A DNA stretch of 64,000 bases, from positions 868,001-932,000 of the forward strand of contig OZ237735.1 of NCBI GenBank assembly GCA_965178125.1. The letters are read 5' to 3'. Below, piece by piece: positions 22,901-37,900 of the stretch; position 1 is the first letter of the stretch; each line of letters starts with the position of its first letter. Source of the DNA: Bilabrum cf. latius. Taxonomy: Eukaryota; Bigyra: Bicosoecida; Bigyra; Bicosoecida. The position numbers and the translations under genes are program-made. The notes beneath the pieces were generated by a model, which saw nothing but the letters and a program-made list of their open reading frames with translations, was not told where the DNA came from and ran no database searches.

Positions 22901-25900
22901 CCCGCCCACGCCCGATGACGCCTTCGAAGACGTCACTGACACAGACCCAGACGCGCCCAGCGAGGACTCGCCGGCCGACAGCACCAGCCATCCCACAGAC
23001 CCGGACCCCACGTTCCCGGACTCCACCAACACATGACCGCTGCTGCCCACGTGCGCCGCGCCGCTACGCAGCACCAGCCCGCCCGACGGGCCGCCGGAGC
23101 TCACGCCCGATCCCACCGTCACCGACCCAGACCCGGAGCTTGACGCAGACCCGGACTCCAGACTCACAGACCCAGACGACCCCTTCACGCCAGACCCAGA
23201 CCCCACTGACACTGACCCAGACGTGCCCGACCCTGCAAGCCCGCTGCCCACTGTCACGCTCCCGCTCAGACCCGCCGTGGACTTGCCAGATACCACCGAC
23301 ACCGTGCCCGACGCTCCGTCAGACCCCACGCCATCCGCCGACCGCACCGTCACCAGCCCGCTCGTGGCCTCGCTGGCGCCCGCGCCAGATGCCACGGACA
23401 CCAGCCCGCCCGTGCTGGACGTGTCCGTCGACTCACCGCCGAACACGTACACCGACCCGCCCACGCCCGATGACGCCTTCGAAGACGTCACTGACACAGA
23501 CCCAGACGCGCCCAGCGAGGACTCGCCGGCCGACAGCACCAGCCATCCCACAGACCCGGACCCCACGTTCCCGGACTCCACCAACACATGACCGCTGCTG
23601 CCCACGTGCGCCGCGCCGCTACGCAGCACCAGCCCGCCCGACGGGCCGCCGGAGCTCACGCCCGATCCCACCGTCACCGACCCAGACCCGGAGCTTGACG
23701 CAGACCCGGACTCCAGACTCACAGACCCAGACGACCCCTTCACGCCAGACCCAGACCCCACTGACACTGACCCGGACTCGCCCACAGTCGCAGACCCAGA
23801 CCCCACTGACACTGACCCAGACGTGCCCGAACCTGCAAGCCCGCTGCCCACTGTCACGCTCCCGCTCAGACCCGCCGTGGACTTGCCAGATACCACCGAC
23901 ACCGTGCCCGACGCTCCGTCAGACCCCACGCCATCCGCCGACCGCACCGTCACCAGCCCGCTCGTGGCCTCGCTGGCGCCCACGCCAGATGCCACGGACA
24001 CCAGCCCGCCCGTGCTGGACGTGTCCGTCGACTCACCGCCGAACACGTACACCGACCCGCCCACGCCCGATGACGCCTTCGAAGACGTCACTGACACAGA
24101 TCCAGACGCGCCCAGCAAGGACTCGCCGGCCGACAGCACCAGCCATCCCACAGACCCGGACCCCACGTTCCCGGACTCCACCAACACATGACCGCTGCTG
24201 CCCACGTGCGCCGCGCCGCTACGCAGCACCAGCCCGCCCGACGGGCCGCCGGAGCTCACGCCCGATCCCACCGTCACCGACCCAGACCCGGAGCTTGACG
24301 CAGACCCGGACTCCAGACTCACAGACCCAGACGACCCCTTCACGCCAGACCCAGATGACACAGACACTGACCCAGACGTGCCCGACCCTGCAAGCCCGCT
24401 GCCCACTGTCACGCTTCCGCTCAGACCCGCCGTGGACTTGCCAGATACCACCGACACCGTGCCCGACGCTCCGTCAGACCCCACGCCATCCGCCGACCGC
24501 ACCGTCACCAGCCCGCTCGTGGCCTCGCTGGCGCCCACGCCAGATGCCACGGACACCAGCCCGCCCGTGCTGGACGTGTCCGTCGACTCACCGCCGAACA
24601 CGTACACCGACCCGCCCACGCCCGATGACGCCTTCGAAGACGTCACTGACACAGACCCAGACGCGCCCAGCGAGGACTCGCCGGCCGACAGCACCAGCCA
24701 TCCCACAGACCCGGACCCCACGTTCCCGGACTCCACCAACACATGACCGCTGCTGCCCACGTGCGCCGCGCCGCTACGCAGCACCAGCCCGCCCGACGGG
24801 CCGCCGGAGCTCACGCCCGATCCCACCGTCACCGACCCAGACCCGGAGCTTGACGCAGACCCGGACTCCAGACTCACAGACCCAGACGACCCCTTCACGC
24901 CAGACCCAGACCCCACTGACACTGACCCGGACTCGCCCACAGTCGCAGACCCAGACCCCACTGACACTGACCCAGACGTGCCCGACCCTGCAAGCCCGCT
25001 GCCCACTGTCACGCTCCCGCTCAGACCCGCCGTGGACTTGCCAGATACAACCGACACCGTGCCCGACGCTCCGTCAGACCCCACGCCATCCGCCGACCGC
25101 ACCGTCACCAGCCCGCTCGTGGCCTCGCTGGCGCCCACGCCAGATGCCACGGACACCAGCCCGCCCGTGCTGGACGTGTCCGTCGACTCACCGCCGAACA
25201 CGTACACCGACCCGCCCACGCCCGATGACGCCTTCGAAGACGTCACTGACACAGACCCAGACGCGCCCAGCGAGGACTCGCCGGCCGACAGCACCAGCCA
25301 TCCCACAGACCCGGACCCCACGTTCCCGGACTCCACCAACACATGACCGCTGCTGCCCACGTGCGCCGCGCCGCTACGCAGCACCAGCCCGCCCGACGGG
25401 CCGCCGGAGCTCACGCCCGATCCCACCGTCACCGACCCAGACCCGGAGCTTGACGCAGACCCGGACTCCAGACTCACAGACCCAGACGACCCCTTCACGC
25501 CAGACCCAGACCCCACTGACACTGACCCAGACGTGCCCGACCCTGCAAGCCCGCTGCCCACTGTCACGCTCCCGCTCAGACCCGCCGTGGACTTGCCAGA
25601 TACAACCGACACCGTGCCCGACGCTCCGGCAGACCCCACGCCATCCGCCGACCGCACCGTCACCAGCCCGCTCGTGGCCACGCTGGCGCCCACGCCAGAT
25701 GCCACGGACACCAGCCCGCCCGTGCTGGACGTGTCCGCCGACTCACCGCCGAACACGTACACCGACCCGCCCACGCCCGATGACGCCTTCGAAGACGTCA
25801 CTGACACAGACCCAGACGCGCCCAGCGAGGACTCGCCGGCCGACAGCACCAGCCATCCCACAGACCCGGACCCCACGTTCCCGGACTCCACCAACACATG

Positions 25901-28900
25901 ACCGCTGCTGCCCACGTGCGCCGCGCCGCTACGCAGCACCAGCCCGCCCGACGGGCCGCCGGAGCTCACGCCCGATCCCACCGTCACCGACCCAGACCCG
26001 GAGCTTGACGCAGACCCGGACTCCAGACTCACAGACCCAGACGACCCCTTCACGCCAGACCCAGATGACACTGACACTGACCCAGACGTGCCCGACCCTG
26101 CAAGCCCGCTGCCCACTGTCACGCTCCCGCTCAGACCCGCCGTGGACTTGCCAGATACCACCGACACCGTGCCCGACGCTCCGTCAGACCCCACGCCATC
26201 CGCCGACCGCACCGTCACCAGCCCGCTCGTGGCCACGCTGGCGCCCACGCCAGATGCCACGGACACCAGCCCGCCCGTGCTGGACGTGTCCGCCGACTCA
26301 CCGCCGAACACGTACACCGATCCGCCCACGCCCGATGACGCCTTCGAAGACGTCACTGACACAGACCCAGACGCGCCCAGCGAGGACTCGCCGGCCGACA
26401 GCACCAGCCATCCCACAGACCCGGACCCCACGTTCCCGGACTCCACCAACACATGACCGCTGCTGCCCACGTGCGCCGCGCCGCTACGCAGCACCAGCCC
26501 GCCCGACGGGCCGCCGGAGCTCACGCCCGATCCCACCGTCACCGACCCAGACCCGGAGCTTGACGCAGACCCGGACTCCAGACTCACAGACCCAGACGAC
26601 CCCTTCACGCCAGACCCAGACCCCACTGACACTGACCCAGACGTGCCCGACCCTGCAAGCCCGCTGCCCACTGTCACGCTCCCGCTCAGACCCGCCGTGG
26701 ACTTGCCAGATACAACCGACACCGTGCCCGACGCTCCGTCAGACCCCACGCCATCCGCCGACCGCACCGTCACCAGCCCGCTCGTGGCCTCGCTGGCGCC
26801 CACGCCAGATGCCACGGACACCAGCCCGCCCGTGCTCGACGTGTCCGTCGACTCACCGCCGAACACGTACACCGACCCGCCCACGCCCGATGACGCCTTC
26901 GAAGACGTCACTGACACAGACCCAGACGCGCCCAGCGAGGACTCGCCGGCCGACAGCACCAGCCATCCCACAGACCCGGACCCCACGTTCCCGGACTCCA
27001 CCAACACATGACCGCTGCTGCCCACGTGCGCCGCGCCGCTACGCAGCACCAGCCCGCCCGACGGGCCGCCGGAGCTCACGCCCGATCCCACCGTCACCGA
27101 CCCAGACCCGGAGCTTGACGCAGACCCGGACTCCAGACTCACAGACCCAGACGACCCCTTCACGCCAGACCCAGACCCCACTGACACTGACCCGGACTCG
27201 CCCACCGTCGCAGACCCAGACCCCACTGACACTGACCCAGACGTGCCCGACCCTGCAAGCCCGCTGCCCACTGTCACGCTCCCGCTCAGACCCGCCGTGG
27301 ACTTGCCAGATACCACCGACACCGTGCCCGACGCTCCGTCAGACCCCACGCCATCCGCCGACCGCACCGTCACCAGCCCGCTCGTGGCCACGCTGGCGCC
27401 CACGCCAGATGCCACGGACACCAGCCCGCCCGTGCTCGACGTGTCCGTCGACTCACCGCCGAACACGTACACCGACCCGCCCACGCCCGATGACGCCTTC
27501 GAAGACGTCACTGACACAGACCCAGACGCGCCCAGCGAGGACTCGCCGGCCGACAGCACCAGCCATCCCACAGACCCGGACCCCACGTTCCCGGACTCCA
27601 CCAACACATGACCGCTGCTGCCCACGTGCGCCGCGCCGCTACGCAGCACCAGCCCGCCCGACGGGCCGCCGGAGCTCACGCCCGATCCCACCGTCACCGA
27701 CCCAGACCCGGAGCTTGACGCAGACCCGGACTCCAGACTCACAGACCCAGACGACCCCTTCACGCCAGACCCAGACCCCACTGACACTGACCCAGACGTG
27801 CCCGACCCTGCAAGCCCGCTGCCCACTGTCACGCTCCCGCTCAGACCTGCCGTGGACTTGCCAGTTACCACCGACACCGTGCCCGACGCTCCGGCAGACC
27901 CCACGCCATCCGCCGACCGCACCGTCACCAGCCCGCTCGTGGCCTCGCTGGCGCCCACGCCAGATGCCACGGACACCAGCCCGCCCGTGCTGGACGTGTC
28001 CGTCGACTCACCGCCGAACACGTACACCGACCCGCCCACGCCCGATGACGCCTTCGAAGACGTCACTGACACAGACCCAGACGCGCCCAGCGAGGACTCG
28101 CCGGCCGACAGCACCAGCCATCCTACAGACCCGGACCCCACGTTCCCGGACTCCACCAACACATGACCGCTGCTGCCCACGTGCGCCGCGCCGCTACGCA
28201 GCACCAGCCCGCCCGACGGGCCGCCGGAGCTCACGCCCGATCCCACCGTCACCGACCCAGACCCGGAGCTTGACGCAGACCCGGACTCCAGACTCACAGA
28301 CCCAGACGACCCCTTCACGCCAGACCCAGACCCCACTGACACTGACCCAGACGTGCCCGACCCTGCAAGCCCGCTGCCCACTGTCACGCTCCCGCTCAGA
28401 CCCGCCGTGGACTTGCCAGATACAACCGACACCGTGCCCGACGCTCCGTCAGACCCCACGCCATCCGCCGACCGCACCGTCACCAGCCCGCTCGTGGCCT
28501 CGCTGGCGCCCACGCCAGATGCCACGGACACCAGCCCGCCCGTGCTGGACGTGTCCGTCGACTCACCGCCGAACACGTACACCGACCCGCCCACGCCCGA
28601 TGACGCCTTCGAAGACGTCACTGACACAGACCCAGACGCGCCCAGCGAGGACTCGCCGGCCGACAGCACCAGCCATCCCACAGACCCGGACCCCACGTTC
28701 CCGGACTCCACCAACACATGACCGCTGCTGCCCACGTGCGCCGCGCCGCTACGCAGCACCAGCCCGCCCGACGGGCCGCCGGAGCTCACGCCCGATCCCA
28801 CCGTCACCGACCCAGACCCGGAGCTTGACGCAGACCCGGACTCCAGACTCACAGACCCAGACGACCCCTTCACGCCAGACCCAGACCCCACTGACACTGA

Positions 28901-31900
28901 CCCAGACGTGCCCGACCCTGCAAGCCCGCTGCCCACTGTCACGCTCCCGCTCAGACCCGCCGTGGACTTGCCAGATACCACCGACACCGTGCCCGACGCT
29001 CCGGCAGACCCCACGCCATCCGCCGACCGCACCGTCACCAGCCCGCTCGTGGCCTCGCTGGCGCCCACGCCAGATGCCACGGACACCAGCCCGCCCGTGC
29101 TGGACGTGTCCGTCGACTCACCGCCGAACACGTACACCGACCCGCCCACGCCCGATGACGCCTTCGAAGACGTCACTGACACAGACCCAGACGCGCCCAG
29201 CGAGGACTCGCCGGCCGACAGCACCAGCCATCCCACAGACCCGGACCCCACGTTCCCGGACTCCACCAACACATGACCGCTGCTGCCCACGTGCGCCGCG
29301 CCGCTACGCAGCACCAGCCCGCCCGACGGGCCGCCGGAGCTCACGCCCGATCCCACCGTCACCGACCCAGACCCGGAGCTTGACGCAGACCCGGACTCCA
29401 GACTCACAGACCCAGACGACCCCTTCACGCCAGACCCAGATGACACTGACACTGACCCAGACGTGCCCGACGTCGCAGACCCAGACCCCACTGACACTGA
29501 CCCAGACGTGCCCGACCCTGCAAGCCCGCTGCCCACTGTCACGCTCCCGCTCAGACCCGCCGTGGACTTGCCAGATACCACCGACACCGTGCCCGACGCT
29601 CCGGCAGACCCCACGCCATCCGCCGACCGCACCGTCACCAGCCCGCTCGTGGCCTCGCTGGCGCCCACGCCAGATGCCACGGACACCAGCCCGCCCGTGC
29701 TGGACGTGTCCGTCGACTCACCGCCGAACACGTACACCGACCCGCCCACGCCCGATGACGCCTTCGAAGACGTCACTGACACAGACCCAGACGCGCCCAG
29801 CGAGGACTCGCCGGCCGACAGCACCAGCCATCCCACAGACCCGGACCCCACGTTCCCGGACTCCACCAACACATGACCGCTGCTGCCCACGTGCGCCGCG
29901 CCGCTACGCAGCACCAGCCCGCCCGACGGGCCGCCGGAGCTCACGCCCGATCCCACCGTCACCGACCCAGACCCGGAGCTTGACGCAGACCCGGACTCCA
30001 GACTCACAGACCCAGACGACCCCTTCACGCCAGACCCAGACCCCACTGACACTGACCCAGACGTGCCCGACCCTGCAAGCCCGCTGCCCACTGTCACGCT
30101 CCCGCTCAGACCCGCCGTGGACTTGCCAGATACCACCGACACCGTGCCCGACGCTCCGTCAGACCCCACGCCATCCGCCGACCGCACCGTCACCAGCCCG
30201 CTCGTGGCCTCGCTGGCGCCCACGCCAGATGCCACGGACACCAGCCCGCCCGTGCTGGACGTGTCCGTCGACTCACCGCCGAACACGTACACCGACCCGC
30301 CCACGCCCGATGACGCCTTCGAAGACGTCACTGACACAGACCCAGACGCGCCCAGCGAGGACTCGCCGGCCGACAGCACCAGCCATCCCACAGACCCGGA
30401 CCCCACGTTCCCGGACTCCACCAACACATGACCGCTGCTGCCCACGTGCGCCGCGCCGCTACGCAGCACCAGCCCGCCCGACGGGCCGCCGGAGCTCACG
30501 CCCGATCCCACCGTCACCGACCCAGACCCGGAGCTTGACGCAGACCCGGACTCCAGACTCACAGACCCAGACGACCCCTTCACGCCAGACCCAGACCCCA
30601 CTGACACTGACCCGGACTCGCCCACCGTCGCAGACCCAGACCCCACTGACACTGACCCAGACGTGCCCGACCCTGCAAGCCCGCTGCCCACTGTCACGCT
30701 CCCGCTCAGACCCGCCGTGGACTTGCCAGATACCACCGACACCGTGCCCGACGCTCCGGCAGACCCCACGCCATCCGCCGACCGCACCGTCACCAGCCCG
30801 CTCGTGGCCTCGCTGGCGCCCACGCCAGATGCCACGGACACCAGCCCGCCCGTGCTGGACGTGTCCGTCGACTCACCGCCGAACACGTACACCGACCCGC
30901 CCACGCCCGATGACGCCTTCGAAGACGTCACTGACACAGACCCAGACGCGCCCAGCGAGGACTCGCCGGCCGACAGCACCAGCCATCCCACAGACCCGGA
31001 CCCCACGTTCCCGGACTCCACCAACACATGACCGCTGCTGCCCACGTGCGCCGCGCCGCTACGCAGCACCAGCCCGCCCGACGGGCCGCCGGAGCTCACG
31101 CCCGATCCCACCGTCACCGACCCAGACCCGGAGCTTGACGCAGACCCGGACTCCAGACTCACAGACCCAGACGACCCCTTCACGCCAGACCCAGACCCCA
31201 CTGACACTGACCCAGACGTGCCCGACCCTGCAAGCCCGCTGCCCACTGTCACGCTCCCGCTCAGACCCGCCGTGGACTTGCCAGATACCACCGACACCGT
31301 GCCCGACGCTCCGGCAGACCCCACGCCATCCGCCGACCGCACCGTCACCAGCCCGCTCGTGGCCTCGCTGGCGCCCACGCCAGATGCCACGGACACCAGC
31401 CCGCCCGTGCTGGACGTGTCCGTCGACTCACCGCCGAACACGTACACCGACCCGCCCACGCCCGATGACGCCTTCGAAGACGTCACTGACACAGACCCAG
31501 ACGCGCCCAGCGAGGACTCGCCGGCCGACAGCACCAGCCATCCCACAGACCCGGACCCCACGTTCCCGGACTCCACCAACACATGACCGCTGCTGCCCAC
31601 GTGCGCCGCGCCGCTACGCAGCACCAGCCCGCCCGACGGGCCGCCGGAGCTCACGCCCGATCCCACCGTCACCGACCCAGACCCGGAGCTTGACGTAGGC
31701 CCGGATTGTAGTCGTACTTCGCCAGATGCCTGTTGTATTAGATCACTTGATGACATGATGGAGACTGATCCGGCAGCAGCGCCAGTCCCAGTTGATAGAA
31801 TTATGGCTCCCGATGAAGTAGTCCCACTTCCAGTCTGAATGTTTATATTCCCGCTGGCCCCGCTGCTCGCAGTTCCGGTTGCAAGTGAGACCGAACCAGT

Positions 31901-34900
31901 TGGGCCTAGTGTGGACGCACCCGTTGACACTGAGACCGCACCTGACGTAGCCGCCGGTCCAAGTGCCTGATGCGTCAAAATTGCGATTCCTCCGCTTGTT
32001 CCAGTACTCTCGGATCTACCGCTGATGACCTAAACAGCCCCACCATTTGCTGCGGATGCCGTAGCAGCTCCAGCGTTTATCTCGATATTGGCGCCAACCC
32101 CAGTTCCGGATGTGCCTGCAGCTAAAAGAACCTTGCCTGCTGCACCCCCAGTAGTAGATCCAGTGCCCAACGTGAGCTGTCCAGACGACCCTGCGGTAGC
32201 ATCTCCGGTTTCGATCGCAATAGCCCCTGACGATCTCGAAATACCCGACTGGATGTTGACAACCCCAGAGGATGTGCTTCCACCAGCCGTCTAGAGCTGA
32301 AGTTCACCACCGGAACCAGATGATGATGAACCAGATACAACCGAAACAATTCCACCACTGCCAGAGTTGGTGCCACCAGAGGCAATAGACACAGCTGCAG
32401 CCGCACCATCTATTGATGAGCCGGCAACCAGACTGACATCACCAGCACTACCGCTAGTTCCGGTTCCTGAGGCAATCGCAACATCGCCAGACCCACCTAC
32501 GGCCCCACCCATGCCTGACGATATTTGAATACTGCCGGAGTCACCTCCATTCACAGAGTTTCCACTTCCGGAAAGCAGTGATACATGCCCACCAGTCGGT
32601 TGAGCAGAGGCATCTGATCCACCAACTCCCGCAGAGAGAACAATGGAGCCCCCAGCTCCTGCGACACCATTATTGCTTGCACCTGCCCCACCATAGATGA
32701 GAACAGCGCCACCAGATCCAGTTCCACCAACGCCAGCATCAACCAAAACGTTGCCGCCGCTTCCAACAACAGATGAACCAATAACAAGCGAAATATCGCC
32801 TGCTTGGGACGACCCCACGGAAGAGCCGACCTACGCAACCAAATCACCAGTACCGGCTCCTTGACCTGATCGCAGATACAAACTACCCGACGCTGCGGAT
32901 GAAAGCCCACTAGAAAAATACACATCACCAGAATCACCAGATACTGCTGACCCACTGCCAACACTGACTTCTCCGGATGAACCACCAGCCAAACCAGATC
33001 TAAGCCAAATAGAACCAGACAAAGACCTTGATCCTGCCCCTGTCGTCAAACTCAAAGCTCCAGATACCCCGCTAGACGTCGACCCAGACCCCACTGACAC
33101 TGACCCAGACGTGCCCGACCCTACAAGCCCGCTGCCCACTGTCACGCTCCCGCTCAGACCCGCCGTGGACTTGCCAGATACCACCGACACCGTGCCCGAC
33201 GCTCCGTCAGACCCCACGCCATCCGCCGACCGCACCGTCACCAGCCCGCTCGTGGCCTCGCTGGCGCCCACGCCAGATGCCACGGACACCAGCCCGCCCG
33301 TGCTGGACGTGTCCGTCGACTCACCGCCGAACACGTACACCGACCCGCCCACGCCCGATGACGCCTTCGAAGACGTCACTGACACAGACCCAGACGCGCC
33401 CAGCGAGGACTCGCCGGCCGACAGCACCAGCCATCCCACAGACCCGGACCCCACGTTCCCGGACTCCACCAACACATGACCGCTGCTGCCCAAAACGCTA
33501 GACCCGGTGCCCATACGCAGCGACCCAGTCGACCCGGACCAAGCCGACCCAGTCAGCAGTGATCCTGACCCACTGCTGCCCACGTGCGCCGCGCCGCTAC
33601 GCAGCACCAGCCCGCCCGACGGGCCGCCGGAGCTCACGCCCGATCCCACCGTCACCGACCCAGACCCGGAGCTTGACGCAGACCCGGACTCCAGACTCAC
33701 AGACCCAGACGATCCCTTCACGCCAGACCCAGATGACACAGACACTGACCCGGACTCGCCCACCGTCGCAGACCCAGACCCCACTGACACTGACCCAGAC
33801 GTGCCCGACCCTGCAAGCCCGCTGCCCACTGTCACGCTCCCGCTCAGACCCGCCGTGGACTTGCCAGATACCACCGACACCGTGCCCGACGCTCCGGCAG
33901 ACCCCACGCCATCCGCCGACCGCACCGTCACCAGCCCGCTCGTGGCCTCGCTGGCGCCCACGCCAGATGCCACGGACACCAGCCCGCCCGTGCTGGACGT
34001 GTCCGTCGACTCACCGCCGAACACGTACACCGACCCGCCCACGCCCGATGACGCCTTCGAAGACGTCACTGACACAGACCCAGACGCGCCCAGCGAGGAC
34101 TCGCCGGCCGACAGCACCAGCCATCCCACAGACCCGGACCCCACGTTCCCGGACTCCACCAACACATGACCGCTGCTGCCCACATGCGCCGCGCCGCTAC
34201 GCAGCACCAGCCCGCCCGACGGGCCGCCGGAGCTCACGCCCGATCCCACCGTCACCGACCCAGACCCGGAGCTTGACGCAGACCCGGACTCCAGACTCAC
34301 AGACCCAGACGACCCCTTCACGCCAGACCCAGATGACACAGACACAGACCCGGACTCGCCTACCGTCGCAGACCCAGACCCCACTGACACTGACCCAGAC
34401 GTGCCCGACCCTGCAAGCCCGCTGCCCACTGTCACGCTCCCGCTCAGACCCGCCGTGGACTTGCCAGATACCACCGACACCGTGCCCGACGCTCCGGCAG
34501 ACCCCACGCCATCCGCCGACCGCACCGTCACCAGCCCGCTCGTGGCCTCGCTGGCGCCCACGCCAGATGCCACGGACACCAGCCCGCCCGTGCTGGACGT
34601 GTCCGTCGACTCACCGCCAAACACGTACACCGACCCGCCCACGCCCGATGACGCCTTCGAAGACGTCACTGACACAGACCCAGACGTGCCCAGCGAGGAC
34701 TCGCCGGCCGACAGCACCAGCCATCCCACAGACCCGGACCCCACGTTCCCGGACTCCACCAACACATGACCGCTGCTGCCCACGTGCGCCGCGCCGCTAC
34801 GCAGCACCAGCCCGCCCGACGGGCCGCCGGAGCTCACGCCCGATCCCACCGTCACCGACCCAGACCCGGAGCTTGACGCAGACCCGGACTCCAGACTCAC

Positions 34901-37900
34901 AGACCCAGACGACCCCTTCACGCCAGACCCAGACCCCACTGACACTGACCCGGACTCGCCCACCGTCGCAGACCCAGACCCCACTGACACTGACCCAGAC
35001 GTGCCCGACCCTGCAAGCCCGCTGCCCACTGTCACGCTCCCGCTCAGACCCGCCGTGGACTTGCCAGATACCACCGACACCGTGCCCGACGCTCCGTCAG
35101 ACCCCACGCCATCCGCCGACCGCACCGTCACCAGCCCGCTCGTGGCCTCGCTGGCGCCCACGCCAGATGCCACGGACACCAGCCCGCCCGTGCTCGACGT
35201 GTCCGCCGACTCACCGCCGAACACGTACACCGACCCGCCCACGCCCGATGACGCCTTCGAAGACGTCACTGACACAGACCCAGACGCGCCCAGCGAGGAC
35301 TCGCCGGCCGACAGCACCAGCCATCCCACAGACCCGGACCCCACGTTCCCGGACTCCACCAACACATGGCCGCTGCTGCCCACGTGCGCCGCGCCGCTAC
35401 GCAGCACCAGCCCGCCCGACGGGCCGCCGGAGCTCACGCCCGATCCCACCGTCACCGACCCAGACCCGGAGCTTGACGCAGACCCGGACTCCAGACTCAC
35501 AGACCCAGACGACCCCTTCACGCCAGACCCAGATGACACAGACACTGACCCAGACGTGCCCGACCCTGCAAGCCCGCTGCCCACTGTCACGCTCCCGCTC
35601 AGACCCGCCGTGGACTTGCCAGATACCACCGACACCGTGCCCGACGCTCCGTCAGACCCCACGCCATCCGCCGACCGCACCGTCACCAGCCCGCTCGTGG
35701 CATCGCTGGCGCCCACGCCAGATGCCACGGACACCAGCCCGCCCGTGCTCGACGTGTCCGTCGACTCACCGCCGAACACGTACACCGACCCGCCCACGCC
35801 CGATGACGCCTTCGAAGACGTCACTGACACAGACCCAGACGCGCCCAGCGAGGACTCGCCGGCCGACAGCACCAGCCATCCCACAGACCCGGACCCCACG
35901 TTCCCGGACTCCACCAACACATGGCCGCTGCTGCCCACGTGCGCCGCGCCGCTACGCAGCACCAGCCCGCCCGACGGGCCGCCGGAGCTCACGCCCGATC
36001 CCACCGTCACCGACCCAGACCCGGAGCTTGACGCAGACCCGGACTCCAGACTCACAGACCCAGACGATCCCTTCACGCCAGACCCAGATGACACAGACAC
36101 AGACCCGGACTCGCCCACCGTCGCAGACCCAGACCCCACTGACACTGACCCAGACGTGCCCGACCCTGCAAGCCCGCTGCCCACTGTCACGCTCCCGCTC
36201 AGACCCGCCGTGGACTTGCCAGATACCACCGACACCGTGCCCGACGCTCCGTCAGACCCCACGCCATCCGCCGACCGCACCGTCACCAGCCCGCTCGTGG
36301 CCTCGCTGGCGCCCACGCCAGATGCCACGGACACCAGCCCGCCCGTGCTCGACGTGTCCGTCGACTCACCGCCGAACACGTACACCGACCCGCCCACGCC
36401 CGATGACGCCTTCGAAGACGTCACTGACACAGACCCAGACGCGCCCAGCGAGGACTCGCCGGCCGACAGCACCAGCCATCCCACAGACCCGGACCCCACG
36501 TTCCCGGACTCCACCAACACATGACCGCTGCTGCCCACATGCGCCGCGCCGCTACGCAGCACCAGCCCGCCCGACGGGCCGCCGGAGCTCACGCCCGATC
36601 CCACCGTCACCGACCCAGACCCGGAGCTTGACGCAGACCCGGACTCCAGACTCACAGACCCAGACGACCCCTTCACGCCAGACCCAGATGACACAGACAC
36701 AGACCCGGACTCGCCCACCGTCGCAGACCCAGACCCCACTGACACTGACCCAGACGTGCCCGACCCTGCAAGCCCGCTGCCCACTGTCACGCTCCCGCTC
36801 AGACCCGCCGTGGACTTGCCAGATACCACCGACACCGTGCCCGACGCTCCGTCAGACCCCACGCCATCCGCCGACCGCACCGTCACCAGCCCGCTCGTGG
36901 CCTCGCTGGCGCCCACGCCAGATGCCACGGACACCAGCCCGCCCGTGCTCGACGTGTCCGTCGACTCACCGCCAAACACGTACACCGACCCGCCCACGCC
37001 CGATGACGCCTTCGAAGACGTCACTGACACAGACCCAGACGCGCCCAGCGAGGACTCGCCGGCCGACAGCACCAGCCATCCCACAGACCCGGACCCCACG
37101 TTCCCGGACTCCACCAACACATGGCCGCTGCTGCCCACGTGCGCCGCGCCGCTACGCAGCACCAGCCCGCCCGACGGGCCGCCGGAGCTCACGCCCGATC
37201 CCACCGTCACCGACCCAGACCCGGAGCTTGACGCAGACCCGGACTCCAGACTCACAGACCCAGACGACCCCTTCACGCCAGACCCAGATGACACAGACAC
37301 AGACCCGGACTCGCCCACCGTCGCAGACCCAGACCCCACTGACACTGACCCAGACGTGCCCGACCCTGCAAGCCCGCTGCCCACTGTCACGCTCCCGCTC
37401 AGACCCGCCGTGGACTTGCCAGATACCACCGACACCGTGCCCGACGCTCCGTCAGACCCCACGCCATCCGCCGACCGCACCGTCACCAGCCCGCTCGTGG
37501 CCTCGCTGGCGCCCACGCCAGATGCCACGGATACCAGCCCGCCCGTGCTCGACGTGTCCGTCGACTCACCGCCGAACACGTACACCGACCCGCCCACGCC
37601 CGATGACGCCTTCGAAGACGTCACTGACACAGACCCAGACGCGCCCAGCGAGGACTCGCCGGCCGACAGCACCAGCCATCCCACAGACCCGGACCCCACG
37701 TTCCCGGACTCCACCAACACATGGCCGCTGCTGCCCACGTGCGCCGCGCCGCTACGCAGCACCAGCCCGCCCGACGGGCCGCCGGAGCTCACGCCCGATC
37801 CCACCGTCACCGACCCAGACCCGGAGCTTGACGCAGACCCGGACTCCAGACTCACAGACCCCGACGACCCCTTCACGCCAGACCCAGACCCCACTGACAC

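Noticed and set aside
10708-31698. A 6,996-residue open frame on the plus strand across array 1, rich in Thr, Pro, Arg and Gln
   Set aside because: It is the antisense of the repeat unit, which happens to lack stops in that frame. It has no start context, no non-repeat part and ends where the array ends. The minus-strand frame alone continues through linker and C-terminal region with the same style.
8096-33000. GTG or TTG start codons at 31978, 32818, 10333 and 8713
   Set aside because: These are the first permissive codons after each TAG and have no initiation context. The sequence upstream of each continues the same repeat style through the TAG.
7976-33079. TAG as leucine, as in some other recoded lineages
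   Set aside because: The strand positions occupied by TAG in the linker and C-terminal region are ones where Gln, not Leu, recurs. Leu codons in the arrays are never TAG. Not fully excluded without genome-wide alignment.
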